From Psococerastis gibbosa (Eukaryota; Arthropoda; Insecta; Psocodea; Psocidae), in the NCBI GenBank assembly GCA_963971405.1, contig OZ020487.1, forward strand, positions 24,723,371 through 24,787,370: a DNA stretch of 64,000 nt, given 5' to 3'. This document shows positions 30,905 to 44,300 of this stretch, in pieces (positions within the stretch are counted from its first letter, which is position 1; each line of letters opens with the position of its first letter). The translations under genes and the position numbers were made by a program. The notes below the pieces were generated by a model, which was not told where the DNA came from, did not search any database, and saw only the letters and a list, made by a program, of their open reading frames with translations.

Positions 30905-31100
30905 TCACGGATCCAGCGCACTTAGTGGGTAGGGAGGTGGGGGGGTAGCCGTGGGTCAAAGGAGGACAAACATAAGTAGTATCGATCAAATCGGACCGTA
31001 ATACATTAACAATATACCGATATATAAACAATAGATGTACTAAATTTGGGGATGGGAGGGGGGGGGGGGGGGGGAGCTGCCCCCTCTTCCGTCCATGAAC
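30905..31100. mobile_element. G-rich hAT-like MITE, worn
   Basis: GGATCCAGCGCACTTAGTGG at the left and TTCCGTCCATGAACCAG at the right are partly inverted. Two G-runs and TAGTATCGATCAAATC recall 3206-3353. No clear target duplication. Confidence 0.5.
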
Positions 31101-32187
31101 CAGTACTTATAACCTATACAATTTACTAATGTACGTGATTGTATTTTGGCCTATTGTGTCATGCTTTTGAATAGGTAACCGAGAAACACTTGTATTTTAC
31201 AACAATGAATAAGAAAGACTATGAAATTCATACATATTACATACATTTACTTATAACCGGCATTGTGGAACTCAATTCACTTCCATTATGTGGCGATTAG
31301 GGCTCCATATTAGGTATATAGTGCCTTAGTGGCGAAATGGCGATTAATTTTACAAATAAATAAGAAACAAAGTCAGCCATCATGTTGTATAGTTCCGTAG
31401 TAGCAGACGAATTGCAAACAAAGTTTCACAATCACAACTCCTTTTTCATAACTAATCCAAACACATTTTTTTCCTTTTTGGCAGTCTTAAATTTTTTCAA
31501 AATTACCCTAAATTCCTATAAAACTTCATTGAAATTGCTTATTCTATTATGGTTATAAATATTTAGGGCAAATTATTTCTTTGTAAACCCAGTTAAAATA
31601 CCGCGTTAAATAGTTTAATAAGAGTTATGATTGGCGATGATTTCCGAAAACATCCGAAAATCAGTCACCACTCGTGAACTCAACTCGAACAGCTGGGACT
31701 TGCGCAGGGATACCACTTCACAGTTTCTGAAGTTAATTTCTTTTATAAATTCAGTTATTTGGAACTTTCACAGTGTATGATTGTGAAGTCGTGGTTTTAA
31801 TAACAGAAATGATAGATAACTTAATCGAAGTATAATCGGTAACTTGTTCGTTGTAAAGTTGTATTTATTGAGTGTTATATTGTTATTCCGGGCGCGGTCG
31901 CAGCGAGCTCTATTATCGGCAACTTCAACTACATTCATTTCGCCATGGTTTTCGTTTGTTCCCTGTTATTAAAATTAAATAATTTTGCCTAGTAATGCGG
32001 GTAGCTCATTTTCTAAATTATCAAGTGTGTGAAGTACTTGTTTTCAACAATGTGTGTACCCAAAATTGTGCGTAATGATTTCGATTTCATGATAAATGTT
32101 CCGTGCTTTTGTGTGACACGGGCGGCCATATTCCCGTGTAGTGGCTGCCTTATAAAATATTATTAATATCTTAACGGTGTACAAAGT
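31101..32187 (+). promoter_or_regulatory. Upstream region of casein kinase 1 gamma
   Basis: This 1.1 kb should hold the promoter and 5' UTR. A locally GC-rich stretch with CCGGGCGCGGTCGCAGCGAG lies near 31895, a plausible TATA-less start region. No TATA box, initiator or upstream exon can be fixed from sequence alone. Confidence 0.3.
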
Positions 32188-32389
32188 ATGCAGAAAGCTG
32201 GAAGTCGAGATAGAGAAAAGGAGAAAGATCCATCTGACAAAAAAACAAGTAAAAATAACACTGGTATAAGACCCAGTATGCACAACGCAAGGCATAGCGT
32301 AGCATCCAATTCGGGGATCCTAATGGTAGGACCCAATTACCGAGTCGGCAAGAAAATTGGCTGCGGTAACTTCGGCGAACTAAGACTTG
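32188..32389 (+). CDS. CSNK1G: CK1 gamma exon 1: N-terminus and glycine loop
   Basis: 67 codons from ATG at 32188; donor CTTG|GTAAGT (phase 1). A charged, low-complexity head ([14 protein letters not shown]) resembles that of other CK1 gammas. There is no earlier in-frame ATG after the upstream stop. Translation beyond 32389 is intron. Confidence 0.96.
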
Positions 32390-35300
32390 GTAAGTTTTTG
32401 TTGTCTGTTATACTCCTGTATCTACCAAAAAGTTTTAAGTACTAAGCTGTAGTCGACTTGTCAAATAGGCTACTACTGGATGTCTTGTCTGTTTCATAAA
32501 CTATGTGATAATGTATTGGGCAGTAGAGTTTCGCGAACGTATTCATATACTTGCCATGCAATGGAAAATGGTAAAGCATAAATGTATGCGAAACCATAGA
32601 ACGGAATGCAGTGACTTTTGTATTAAAGTTCACGGTTTCGGGTTTACCCACATTTGGGTGGGAGCTGCCCGTAATTCATTATAACTATTTTAAATTGCTT
32701 TCGTATTTCATATACTTACTTTACTTTTCTCAATGCAACAGCCCCCCCCCCACCCGACACTCGAAATTAGTCTGCAGACAACATGTTGGATGAACGTGCA
32801 TTTAAAGTGGAAGACTCCATACCTGCCAATGCAAAATTTCTATATAAAATGGGCTGTAACTAAATAACTATGCTCCGCCAACCTTTAATTCTTTCAGAAA
32901 TGGGTTTCTCATGAGATAAATAAACGATACACAATCACATTTTGTTATTTTATAAGGGGTAGCTTAACAAGAAATTTACCCAAACATTATATCCGAATGT
33001 AGACCTTGATGTGCCCCACACTAAATCGCAGTTGTGAATGGACGACACTGACACTGACAGACTAGGTCGGTGACTGTGGTTGGCGGTGTTTTGAAATTCC
33101 AACTTGCCAGACTAGGTCTCCTGACCAAATTCGAAAGTAGCTGGGGGGCTTCAATGAAGCACAATTACTTCTGATTATGAATCTGGGAAAGCACCACGAT
33201 CGCTCTAGACCCTAAAAAATCCTGTCACCTCCTCATTATTGTGAAGGTCTTAAAACCCGTGTGCCTTCAATTTCATTTTTCTTGATCGACGAACTCTGAA
33301 GGCCATTCTGATACGGCTGTTTCTGTACATTTTTTTTACGGTACTACCTAGTAGTAGTAGGTTTGACACAGTCCCAGGCCACGGTGTGGGCCCATAGGAC
33401 TCCAGTGGACCTCCTGATTATAGTGGATTCCGAACCACTTGGGAAACACAGTGAAGTCACACGATTAGTTCGGAGGTGACCAGGACAAGTCCTACCATGT
33501 TTCCCTACCGGCACTGTGCACACGACCAATTTATCTGCAGCTTTGAACCTGCTCTGGTCCGCTAGATTACGGTACTACCTAACGATTAGAACAAGACTAA
33601 TTCATTTGTCATTTTCATATTTGCCCTATATTTGACCTTCCAATCTTCTCCGCTATTTTTCTTCTAGAATGCCCTCGTTCCCGATGTTTATGGATCACCT
33701 TCTTCTCCTCAGCTTTGCAATTTTTCCCTTTGGGCATTTTTCTTCATTCAGCAACAACAGACTCCTACTTATTCAAATTAAAGATAAAGAACTAAAAATC
33801 ACTGTTTTTTGGTTCAAAATAGCAACATAAATGCTCGCGTCCCTATGTTTTTCTCCCGTTGCATTTTCGAAAAAAATTCAAATCTGCAAAGAGGTGAATT
33901 GATCAAAAACCAAAATAGTATCGAGCTATACAGCTCTTAGAGGGCAATCAACTATCCAACTACCATGCCATTCAGATCTCATTACATAGGGCAAATATGA
34001 AAATGACAAGAAAAAATTTGGTGTCCGTTTTTCTCCGCCACTGCATATACATAAGATATATATATGATAAGAAGTAGAAGAAGTTCTCCTATGCATTTTA
34101 ATAAATATTATGTAGCCGGCACTAACACAATTTGGCCACAGTTCTTGGAGTCGTAAAAAAATGGAGGGTTGGATTAGATCAAGACTGCGGCCTAACGTTC
34201 TTAGTGTCAGCTATGTACTGTGTGCTAAAATGTAGAGTAACATTTCTTCTGCTTCTCATTTATGGCTATATATGATTGATTTTGCATGTGAAATTAGGCT
34301 TTGTTCATGAAAAATTATACTGTAGTTGTCGCCCCCCCCCCCCCCCCCCGAAGTAACTTAGTTAGGGAATAAAAATAACAGACACTATATTCATAATGAG
34401 TTCGTCTAGCCTTGGTGCTAGTAATCCGGCAACGAGCCATTCATCTGTGCTGATGCTTGGTCAGCTGTGACCCATATTCTTGTCCACGGCAAATATAACG
34501 TAGACATTTGTTGCTCTGGGCGTCCGTCCGTCTTTATCTCGCTAAAGCATGTTTATCAGGTGTTTATGTCGCCGGAATTATTGCTTTCCAATTTATGCGT
34601 AGTATAAGGAAAGCTTTGTGATGGTCGAAATTTTCGATTCCGAGATTTCAACGTTCAACGTTTTGAGGTCCAAGGAACCCAAAAAAGTGGTTTTTACGAA
34701 ATGTCTGTCTGTCTCTCTGTCTCTCTCTCTGTCTGTCTGTGCGTCGATTTTCGGGCAAACTACTCGGTCGATTTTGATGAAATTCGTCATGTAGGTTCAC
34801 AAAAATCATACCTCGGAACCATTTTTTTTATTTGGGGCTAACTTAATTTGGGGGGGTTTTATTCTCAAAAAACTAAAAAAAAATATTTATTTCTCAAAAA
34901 CGGCTCCAACGTTTTCTTTTAAATTCACATATATTGTAGTCGTTATTAATGTTAACGAAATGCGGGGGGTCGCTTGCCCCTTGATAGGTTGCTTCTGGGG
35001 GTAAAAAAATAAAAATAACTAAATTTGAATGAAAAATGACCAAAAAATAATTTTTCTGCGAAACCTTTCTATCGATGATTTCTAACTTCAGGTATGTTTT
35101 AGGTGTTAAATTGAGTAATGAAACCGGACAGGTTGCTTTCCCAGAAAAGTATTTGGTTTAGTGCAAAAAAATGTTTTTTTGAACAAATGATAGAAAATTC
35201 ACGCTCAAGTGCATTGCGTGCCCTGCCATTATTGCTGTGTGGTAATGTGTTGGTCTGACCTAACTAGAATTTACCTCACCTCCAGTGACGTCAGGTGGAC

Positions 35301-38300
35301 GACCCCCCCCCCCCCCCGAGATATCGGAAATTTAACCATAGGAAAATTATTTAACATGAAATTGCTCATTTTCTCTGTCTACTAATTGTGATAAATTGGA
35401 AAGTATGTTCGAGTAAACTCGGACCGGTTCTTTTATTATTGCTACTTAATGCCTCTTTACTGGCATATTTGTTGTTTTGATTTTGAAGAATTTTGAATGT
35501 TATCTGTATAAAATGGTGTATAAGCTATTGACTGCCTGGAGTACTCATGTATTAACACCAATATTGTGAATTGTGATTGTTAACATAATGCAGAGGTAGT
35601 ACTGTACGAATATGCTAATTTTCCCATTCCCTTCCAAACAGTTCTACAAGTCTTCTGACTAAAGTATGTAAATACGAGGGCGGATTGAAAAGTCCGTAGA
35701 AAATCCGAGGGATGGCGCCACTCGTCAAGGCCAAATATCACCTCATTTAGCGAACTGTCTGATCGGAACTCAGTCAAAGTTTGAGCGTTATTCGATCATA
35801 ATTGACATCACAGTGATTTTTTAAGTTCGGGGAGTTGCAGGTAATTGTGAGCAATGGATGAAAAAGAATTTCGAGTCGTTATTAAGCATTATTTTTTAAA
35901 GAAGAAGAATGTGCAAGAAACGAAAAAAAGCCTTGATAAACATTATGGGGAGTCTGCTCCGTCAATTAAAACTGTTTATAAGTGGTTCTCAAATTTTCGT
36001 ACTGGGCATATGGGCACAGAAGACGCCGAACGCTCTGGGCGGCCTTCTGACGTCACTACGGCAGAAACTGTAAAAAAAATCAGTGATTTAGTGCTAGGAG
36101 AGCGTCGAATGAAACTGCGAGAGGTAGCTGACATTGTGGGGATCTCGAGCGAAAGGGTTCACAATATATTACATAATCACCTTAAAATGAGAAAATTGTC
36201 AGCAAGATGGGTGCCGCGACTGCTGACAGCTGAACAAAAACACCGTCGCGCCGAGCTTTGTGCAGAGAATTTAAAGCTGTTTCAACGAGCCCCCAAAGAA
36301 TTTCTTCGTCGTTTTATAACGGTAGATGAAACTTGGGTTCATTTTTACACCCCAGAAACGAAGCAGCAGTCTAAGCAGTGGGTAGCCAGTGGAGAACGTG
36401 CCCCGAAGAAGGCAAAGACCGTCCAGTCAGCAGGCAAGGTCATGGCCACCATTTTTTGGGACGCAAGAGGTGTCATTTTCGTAGATTATTTAGAAAAAGG
36501 AAAAACGATTACCGGCACCTACTACGCATCCCTTCTTGACCGCCTTAAAGCAGAAATTCAAACTGTGCGCCCCCATTTAGCAAAAAAGAAAATTCTTTTT
36601 CATCATGACAATGCGCCGGCTCATACCGCAGTGTTGGTGACCTCTAAAATTCAGGAATTAAAGTTCGAACTATTGCGCCACCCTCCTTATTCCCCTGACC
36701 TGGCACCGTCCGATTATTTTCTGTTTCCCAATATGAAGAAATGGCTTGGAGGGAAAAGATTTGGCTCAAATGAGGAAGTAATGCGCGAAACAACCGAATA
36801 TTTTGCAGGGCTCACGGAAGATTATTTTCTGGGTGGAATAAAAAAACTTGAGGGAAGATGGACCACCTGCATTGAGCGACAAGGGGACTATGTTGAAAAG
36901 TAGTAGTAAGCATTGTTAATACATTGTACCAGTTTAGAGTTTCTACGGACTTTTCAATCCACCCTCGTAATCTATGATCCTTCTTTCCATCGGAATTGCA
37001 ACTAAAATTGGCTAATAGTATGATATTTCACATTGTAGTCGCTGTGACTCTGCAACTTAATTCCATTACATTTTTCGTATATTTCCATTACTCGACTACG
37101 GATAGGGGTCTAAAGCCTGAAAGTAAAGCTAATGGGAAGATCAAAGAGTAAATTAATTCTTCTTCACAAATTTATGTGTTGACCTCCTGCGCACTGATGG
37201 ACAAGGGCGTACGAAGCTTAGTGTTGCCCCGTAAAGGCGTGTAAAATTTAGGAAAAATATTCCTGAAATAGTGGTGTTTTATTAATTCCGATAGCAGTAG
37301 CGTTTCGATTCTGCAAATGATGAACATAACTGCAATTAAGGGGGCCCGGGGACCTCCCCCAAGGTTTTTTTTTTCAACAATAGACACGAAATAGCATGGT
37401 TTTTTAAACTTTCAAGGCAACATATATAACTGTGGTTTGATTAATTGTTAATCAAATTCGCTGATTTCGTATGATGACGTACAGTACGTCTGAAAGTGAA
37501 CTCCATGAGATGGTTTAGCGTCATGGGACTTCCCAAATTTTCAGTGAAAGTATGCTGGTCGTTGACAATACGGGTAAAAACAACAGTATTAGGTGACTAT
37601 GTGCTCAAGGCTAAAATCAGTCATTACACACTATGTATGAATCAATGCCTCGATTGGAGTGTGTTTATTTCAATGTGAAGGTGGAAGTTCTCTGTTATTA
37701 GATACTGCAAGCTGCTCCAACTATGGATGATACTTATTAAATTATGTTGAGATAAGTTACCTCAATCGTACGAAATTACTGTTTACTGTACAGCCTGTCC
37801 TTTACTTATTTTTTTCCCCGCATTTTATTCGCATATAAAATGTATATTTAAAATATAATATATTCGTCAGGACATGTAGACTAGTGGTGCGGACTCTGAC
37901 TTTCACCCGAACGGTTGTTGGTTCGAGTCCCACACTACCTACATATTCTGGACATGCTTCGGAGGGCATGTAAAGCAGGCGGTCCCGGGTCTTCCTAGTT
38001 GAGTGTAAGAGAGGGCTTATAGCCCTAACTCCGCTAGGTTGGCTTAGTAATTGATCAAAAAAAGTCCTTATTTATTTATAAACAGTTCAATAAATGTATC
38101 GAATTAGATCTTCAGTCACCTCTGTACGTAATACCTGTGTTGAGTTACGACAGGTCACCGATCGCATGATGTGTAGAGACTCGCACAAGTACGAACAAGC
38201 AACCATTTCGTCATCGAAGTCTTTAAATGGGAGCTAGGGGTTTCATTCCCTTCCCTTGTCCAGCACATTTCAGCTCGTCCCGTCCCGAATTCAGGCGGGA

Positions 38301-41300
38301 ATGCCCCGCAGGTCCGCAACATTATTAAATAATTATAAAGATGTTCTACTCTATCTATTGTATGTACCTATCCTTTCTCACCTGTGGGATTGCATAATCT
38401 TAACAAAACATCTGATCGCTTTTTATTTAACTGAATTTCTTGTGGGGTGGCGGGAAATGAAGGTAATGACGGTTACGCCCGTCTCGTGTCCCGTAGGAAA
38501 AATTGTCCCGCGTGTATCCCTAATGAGAAAACTTTGGGTGCAAGAACAGTCTCCAATGTAAAGCATAGTGGACCTAACCTAACCTTTTTTTTCACCATTT
38601 CGTCAGCTTTTACTGTTCACTTATGGCGCGATAATCGATATTGTATTATAAATACTCATTACGTTGGGGCACTAAATATTATGAACTTATTAACGATAGA
38701 TGGTTAACCTTTAATAGTTTATCCCGTGTTTGAATTGAAGAGGAAGTGCTAGTCTTAGCATTTTGTTAATGCCTCATTTACTTGGATTGAGAGCTATTCA
38801 TATGCAAATTAACGTTATCCTAGTGTTGTTTAGCTCTGTGCAGTTTAATATTACCGATTACTTCCCTTATATCGATCACCTGTGTAAAATCGAAGTGCAT
38901 TCATGTGTCGATTGAAGCTGTCCCAGTGACCTATGTACAATCACATATTAATGCTTGCACATATGCCCAACATGCTTTCTCTTATTAATGAACGTGACGC
39001 TGTTGATAGCGTGGATTTGCTGTCCCTTTGGCCGTGTCACATTGTGACCTGATGGGGCTTCTTTTCTGACTTAGAGTCAACTGCTATCGCTACTTGTGGT
39101 AACAATGGAGAACAAAAGCTAAAAAGGAAATCCTTAACAGATCACAGTCCCAATAATGATGATACCTGCCGAATTGGGTGAAAGGTCACAGCAATGTATT
39201 ATACAAAGCAAGTTGCAAAATACAATTTACCGTACAACACTTAGCCGCACACTTATTCTTGTCCAGGCACAGACGACATAATCAGCGATATGGAGTTGTA
39301 TTGCATTTTAATTTCGTAATTAGTATTTTCAGTCCGATCCTCGGTTCAGTCTGGTCTTTGGTTCGGTCCTTCCAAAAATCCGGACCGGACCGAAACGAAT
39401 CGAATCCATCACTATATTTTTAAATGACATTTTGAAACCTTTTATACTTGTTACGTACTTACTTATTTAACGTGTCCTTACTTACGAGTTTCCTTGTCAA
39501 TAAGTTGGTTTCAGACAACTGCAAGCTACCTTTAAACAGTGTTGACATCTACAGGTGTACGAGGATTTCCTTTTTGGTGAAAGCTTTTCCTCATATGGGC
39601 TGCGTTACTGGGTCAACTGAAAACTAGGGTAGTACATCGCGTTATTGGATGGCTCAGGTGCCGAGGGAAATAATACAATAATATTGAGAGTTACACAACA
39701 TCTGCTGTGACTTGTCACCTATTTCTTTCGCGCTATTTTTATAGAATGCTTCATTTCCCGTCTCTTGTTTGCGGTCGAGGTCATGACGTACTGTAATGGT
39801 GGTTAGATTTCAATTTTGAATTTGGTGTGTTTATAACTCTGTTTCTTTGTTCCAGGAAAGAACATTTATACCCAAGAACATGTAGCCATTAAAATGGTAA
39901 GTACACTTTTAGCCATAAGGGTCACCCCCACCATCTGGCGAATCTACAAGTAGTTCCGGGATCGTTTATAACATTTGAGAGCTGTCCCATCGACCCCCGC
40001 CACCATATCATCTCCTTGTACCAGCAGCCTGATCGGGGCGTTTATAATACCGGTATTTATTTAATCCACTGGTAAACAAGATAATTTTATAATGGAAAGT
40101 GCTATTCAAAATTTGTTTGTTTACAGTTATAATCCTAGGGTATTTATTTAACCCCGGTATTATAAACGCCTCGATCAGACTGCAGGACCCAATAGTTATA
40201 CGGGCAAAAATCAGTACCCTTGGCCACTTGTGCCCTTTTCCTCTGGGAGCTGCAAATTCAGCAATATGGCCATCACCCCTTAATGGGATTGCTGACCTAG
40301 AACAACGCATTCAATTTATCTAATGAAAAAAATGTTGAACTTATAGTTTGTAGTTTAGCACATTGAAGACAAATTTTTTAGTAGTAGTAATGCAACGTGA
40401 AACGTGCAATGTCGACTGCGAGTATTCAGTGTTGATACGGTAGTCCCACGATCGCTTGAAAAGTATGTGTAATAGTATAGTATATATTAAAAATGTCTCA
40501 TAGGAAAATCCAGCTTTCAGCATCGCTTGAAAAGTGTCCGAAAGAATGCATTGGAACATGGTATTTCATACCGAGACTTTTCAAGCTGCGATCCTCCCTA
40601 ATTCCCATGGCTTCAACAATGTTTCCTCACGGAGGATTACAACCGGACCTCTTTAATTGCAAGAGTGGGCCGAAAGGCCTAAAATTCGCCCATATGGAAA
40701 ATAAAGACAATTTTCTTTCTTTCTTCTTTCCTAATCATCTTCACTGCAGATTCAGAATCAAATAGGCTTAGCCAGCGATATTAATCCTCCTCCTGCCCCC
40801 CTCTTTTAAATCTGTAGACGTGCCGTGTTCACCAACTAGCTAATTGGGGGCCGGTTGGTGGGCAGGGAGCACATGGTAAAAGTCAAATTTCACAGGAAAT
40901 TGTAGAGCTATAAATGAGATGTATTACAGTACAATTTTATGTATGTGCCAATAGCACTGTTAGGCCACAGTTTTGGAAAGCGTGGAACTAACCTTACATC
41001 ATTGCATTTTTTCACGCCTTTTTACTTTGCACAAAAAACTGATAGTAATGTGTCCGTCAGAAAATTAAGAAATTACGGTACCTCCGTGAACTGTGCTGCG
41101 ACTTGACGTGCAAACATTAAGGATAGACATATTTATTAATGAACAATCAGTATGGCATCGGTAGTAACCCCTGGGTCAACATGTCTTAGTAGTTGCAGGT
41201 AGAGCCCTGAGCTGAACCCAAATGCCCATGATAGCTGCCTGCAGCGTATCAGCGGACCATACTGAATAATTCAGCCATGTCTGTCAGTAGCCCACGCGTA

Positions 41301-44300
41301 GAGGCGCATTAGAACCCTGCTTTCCTGCGATAAAAAAACGATATCATGTAGAGGAAACAAAAACCGATGAAAGAGAAGAGACAATGGGACAGCTCACTAG
41401 ACGTTTTCTTGTAGTTCAAAGTCAAATTTCACATATAATATCGATAGTAGAGCCATAAAGGAAGCATTTCAGTATTTCATGTAAGCTACAGAAGCGAATT
41501 GGCCAGTAAGTGAATTAGGAGAAATACTCCTCTACATTACAATACATAAGACGTAGCATTTCTTCCACTGTAATTTTATGTTAAATTCAAATTTTAAAAA
41601 ACGTGTAGTGGGGATGTCTGATTTACTCTTAAACAAAGTTGAGTACCAAGTTATTACGTCAGGGCCACCATCCTCCGTAAGCCACGCCCATATTGATGTT
41701 AATGGGAAAATTAATAGACTCGCAATTTCATAGCGCAATCCTCCCGCTCGGAGTCTTCGTAGGAGTCCTAAACAAGTGACGTCACATTCCCGAAATTAAA
41801 CCTAAATTAATAATTGCTATCGTAAACTTGTCCTTCTTCGCTGTGTTCCCGTGCATAAAATTATTTTTATTGTAAAATACATGACTATTTACCCCGCTCA
41901 ATGCTTACTGCAGGTTTTTTGTTCTATACAGACGTACCAGCGGGCCAATTTCCTTCTGTAGCATACATGACATCTTGGTTGGAGAGGCAGTTGAAACCAT
42001 TAAATTCGTTTGCATAAATAGAAAACTTCAAAAAAAGTTAAAGGCGATTTTTTATATGCGTCCCAACTCCAAGGTCAGATCAAATATTTTCGTTAGTGGG
42101 GGCGTAAACCTAAGAAAAATCGCCACTGTCCTCAAAGTGTTTTATTATAAGTTTCAAGCTAAAGCTGCACTCGTGACTCGTCTCTTTTCGCGCCCGGAGC
42201 AAAATGACAGGAGTCGAAAATGTCCACCGGGGCAAATGGATTGGGTCAATATGACAGGGTCAAAACGTCCTGCTCCAAGTTCTGCACCTATTATATTATA
42301 TCGTTCGTAATCCCCCAATGAGCAAATCCTGGAAACTGATGTAGCTGATTTTAATGATAGGCTGGTGTGGCCCGAACTGAAAGCCTCCGGCTCCTGTTTT
42401 CGCGACGGTTGCGCTACCAATTGAGTTACTACATTTATTGCATTTTTAACAGATTGCTTCTTCTTCACCTTCTGAATCTATAGCCCTTGAAGAGCTTTGC
42501 CTTTGACCTGCTCGACAACATTCCTCCAATTATCTGGATTTTACCCTGGTTTGCACCACCTACGTACTCCCAACTCGTGGAGATCGGTTTCTAATTCGCC
42601 CTTCGAGGGGGTTCGTGGACGTCCCTGTTTTCGTCTTCCCGTCATGGTTGCTTTTTACATTTTCTTCGGCATGCAGTCTTCTGATATTCTCACAACGACA
42701 CCCAGCTTAGAAGCTGAGCTGTTATAAAATGGAAAATGTCTTCCCCACTGAGTATTGTGTCAAGGAACTCTCTACTATGAGAAGGTTCTACCCCCACGAG
42801 TCACTGTGGATAATTTTTTCTTGACCATACTATATTGTTGCATAGATGTGTGTTGAACATGGGATTAGGATCATAAAATACCTGTTTTAATGGTGGAAGT
42901 GTTGAGCGCATTAGCAGCCGTCATCGACTTGGGTCTCCGTGAAACCTGTTGCAATTACAGTAGTATTGTCCGAGATGTGGTCAATTGTGCTGCCCAAGGT
43001 CCTATTTAATTCTTCAGGATTTGACGGAATGTCATGATTATTGGAGATTGTGCAGCCTGGTTCGCGGCTGTTGGTTTGAACGGTTCGATGTTCTGTACGG
43101 ACGGTAGATTATCACTTAAAGCCGTTCCCCTATTGAGTCGATTTAGTGGTCAGAATGTTAGCAAGGCTGACCTTACCAACCATTTCGGCCGGCTCCTCTG
43201 TTCCCTTATTACGATATATACAGTATTACGATATATGGTCTAAGGTTGTTATTAATCTCTGAACGTTTCATATCAAAAATCCAAAAAATTGCTGAGTTAT
43301 GGGGAGCTATAGAGAACGGGGTAGCGGTAATAGCCCTCTATAAGTGTGGCCACAGTAACTGTGTCATCTTAAGCTCATGCAGTCGCTAGTTGGCTCACAT
43401 ATTTGTTTACCGTACCGTGGCTAGATACAATGAGATATGCAGAATTGAGGACAAACAACCCATCTCAGGAAACCAAAAAAATTGTCCGAAGGTTATGCCT
43501 TTACTGACAGTGTGGTGGCAACGTGTGTCTGAGCTACGTTTTCTGCGAGAAAGGGGTAAAGACGGATGCTAAAGTGTACCAGGAGACAGTTCTTTAACCT
43601 CATGTGAAGCCTCTCAAACTGAAGTGAATATACGATATCAACAAAAATGGTTGAGCGTGTGTTCGATGATGGGCATTACTTTTAATGCATAGTTTTTAGT
43701 TTTCCTCAGCAGGTTCCCCTTATTTCTTCTTACTCAGACAAATCGCTATACTTTTTCTCTGTGCTTCTGTGTATCGATTGGTTTTATGTGAGTTATCCAT
43801 TTCAACTATTAACAAACTTGAGGTAAGGTAAGGTGGCCTCATCAGAATGACCTATTATTATGCCAGATAAGGCAGTTATCGTCATCAAACAACGGTGAAT
43901 CATGGATTCGGCCTACTCTTTACCAGGGTTTGACTGTCAAACCTGTGAATTGAATCCTTAATAGTTTGCATTGACTGGTATCCCCTGGGACATTATATCA
44001 GTGGCGTATTGTATATAAGAACCGGTCTGAGTTTACTCGAACATGCTTTCCAATTTATCAACATTAGTAGATAGAGAAAATGAGTAATTTCATGGTAAAT
44101 AATTTTCTAGCGGTTAAATTTCCGATATCTCGGGGGGGGGGGGGGGGTTGTCCACCTGACGTCACTCGAAGTAAGATAAATTCTAGATAGGTCAGACCAA
44201 CACATTAATTACCACACAGCAATAATGGCAGGGCATGCAATGCATTTGAGCGCGAATTTTCTATCATTTTTTCAAAAAATAATTTTTTGTGCAAAACCAA

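Larger units (their letters stand above)
35675..36967 (+). mobile_element. Mariner transposon, structurally whole
   Basis: 1293 bp with 26-bp terminal inverted repeats (35675-35700, CGAGGGCGGATTGAAAAGTC to GTAGA; mirror at 36942-36967) differing at one base. It is flanked by the TA target duplication (35673-35674, 36968-36969). It carries one uninterrupted transposase frame. Inserted in CK1 gamma intron 1 in the sense orientation. It looks young. Confidence 0.97.

Noticed and set aside
28056-32187. A third host gene between receptor and kinase
   Set aside because: Only a hAT element, a LINE remnant and other repeats are found; no exon with flanking splice sites and family signature was seen.
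32390-32445. Extension of CK1 gamma exon 1 past 32389
   Set aside because: A consensus GTAAGT donor follows the LRLG codons and the next conserved residues are found at 39856, so the extension is intron.
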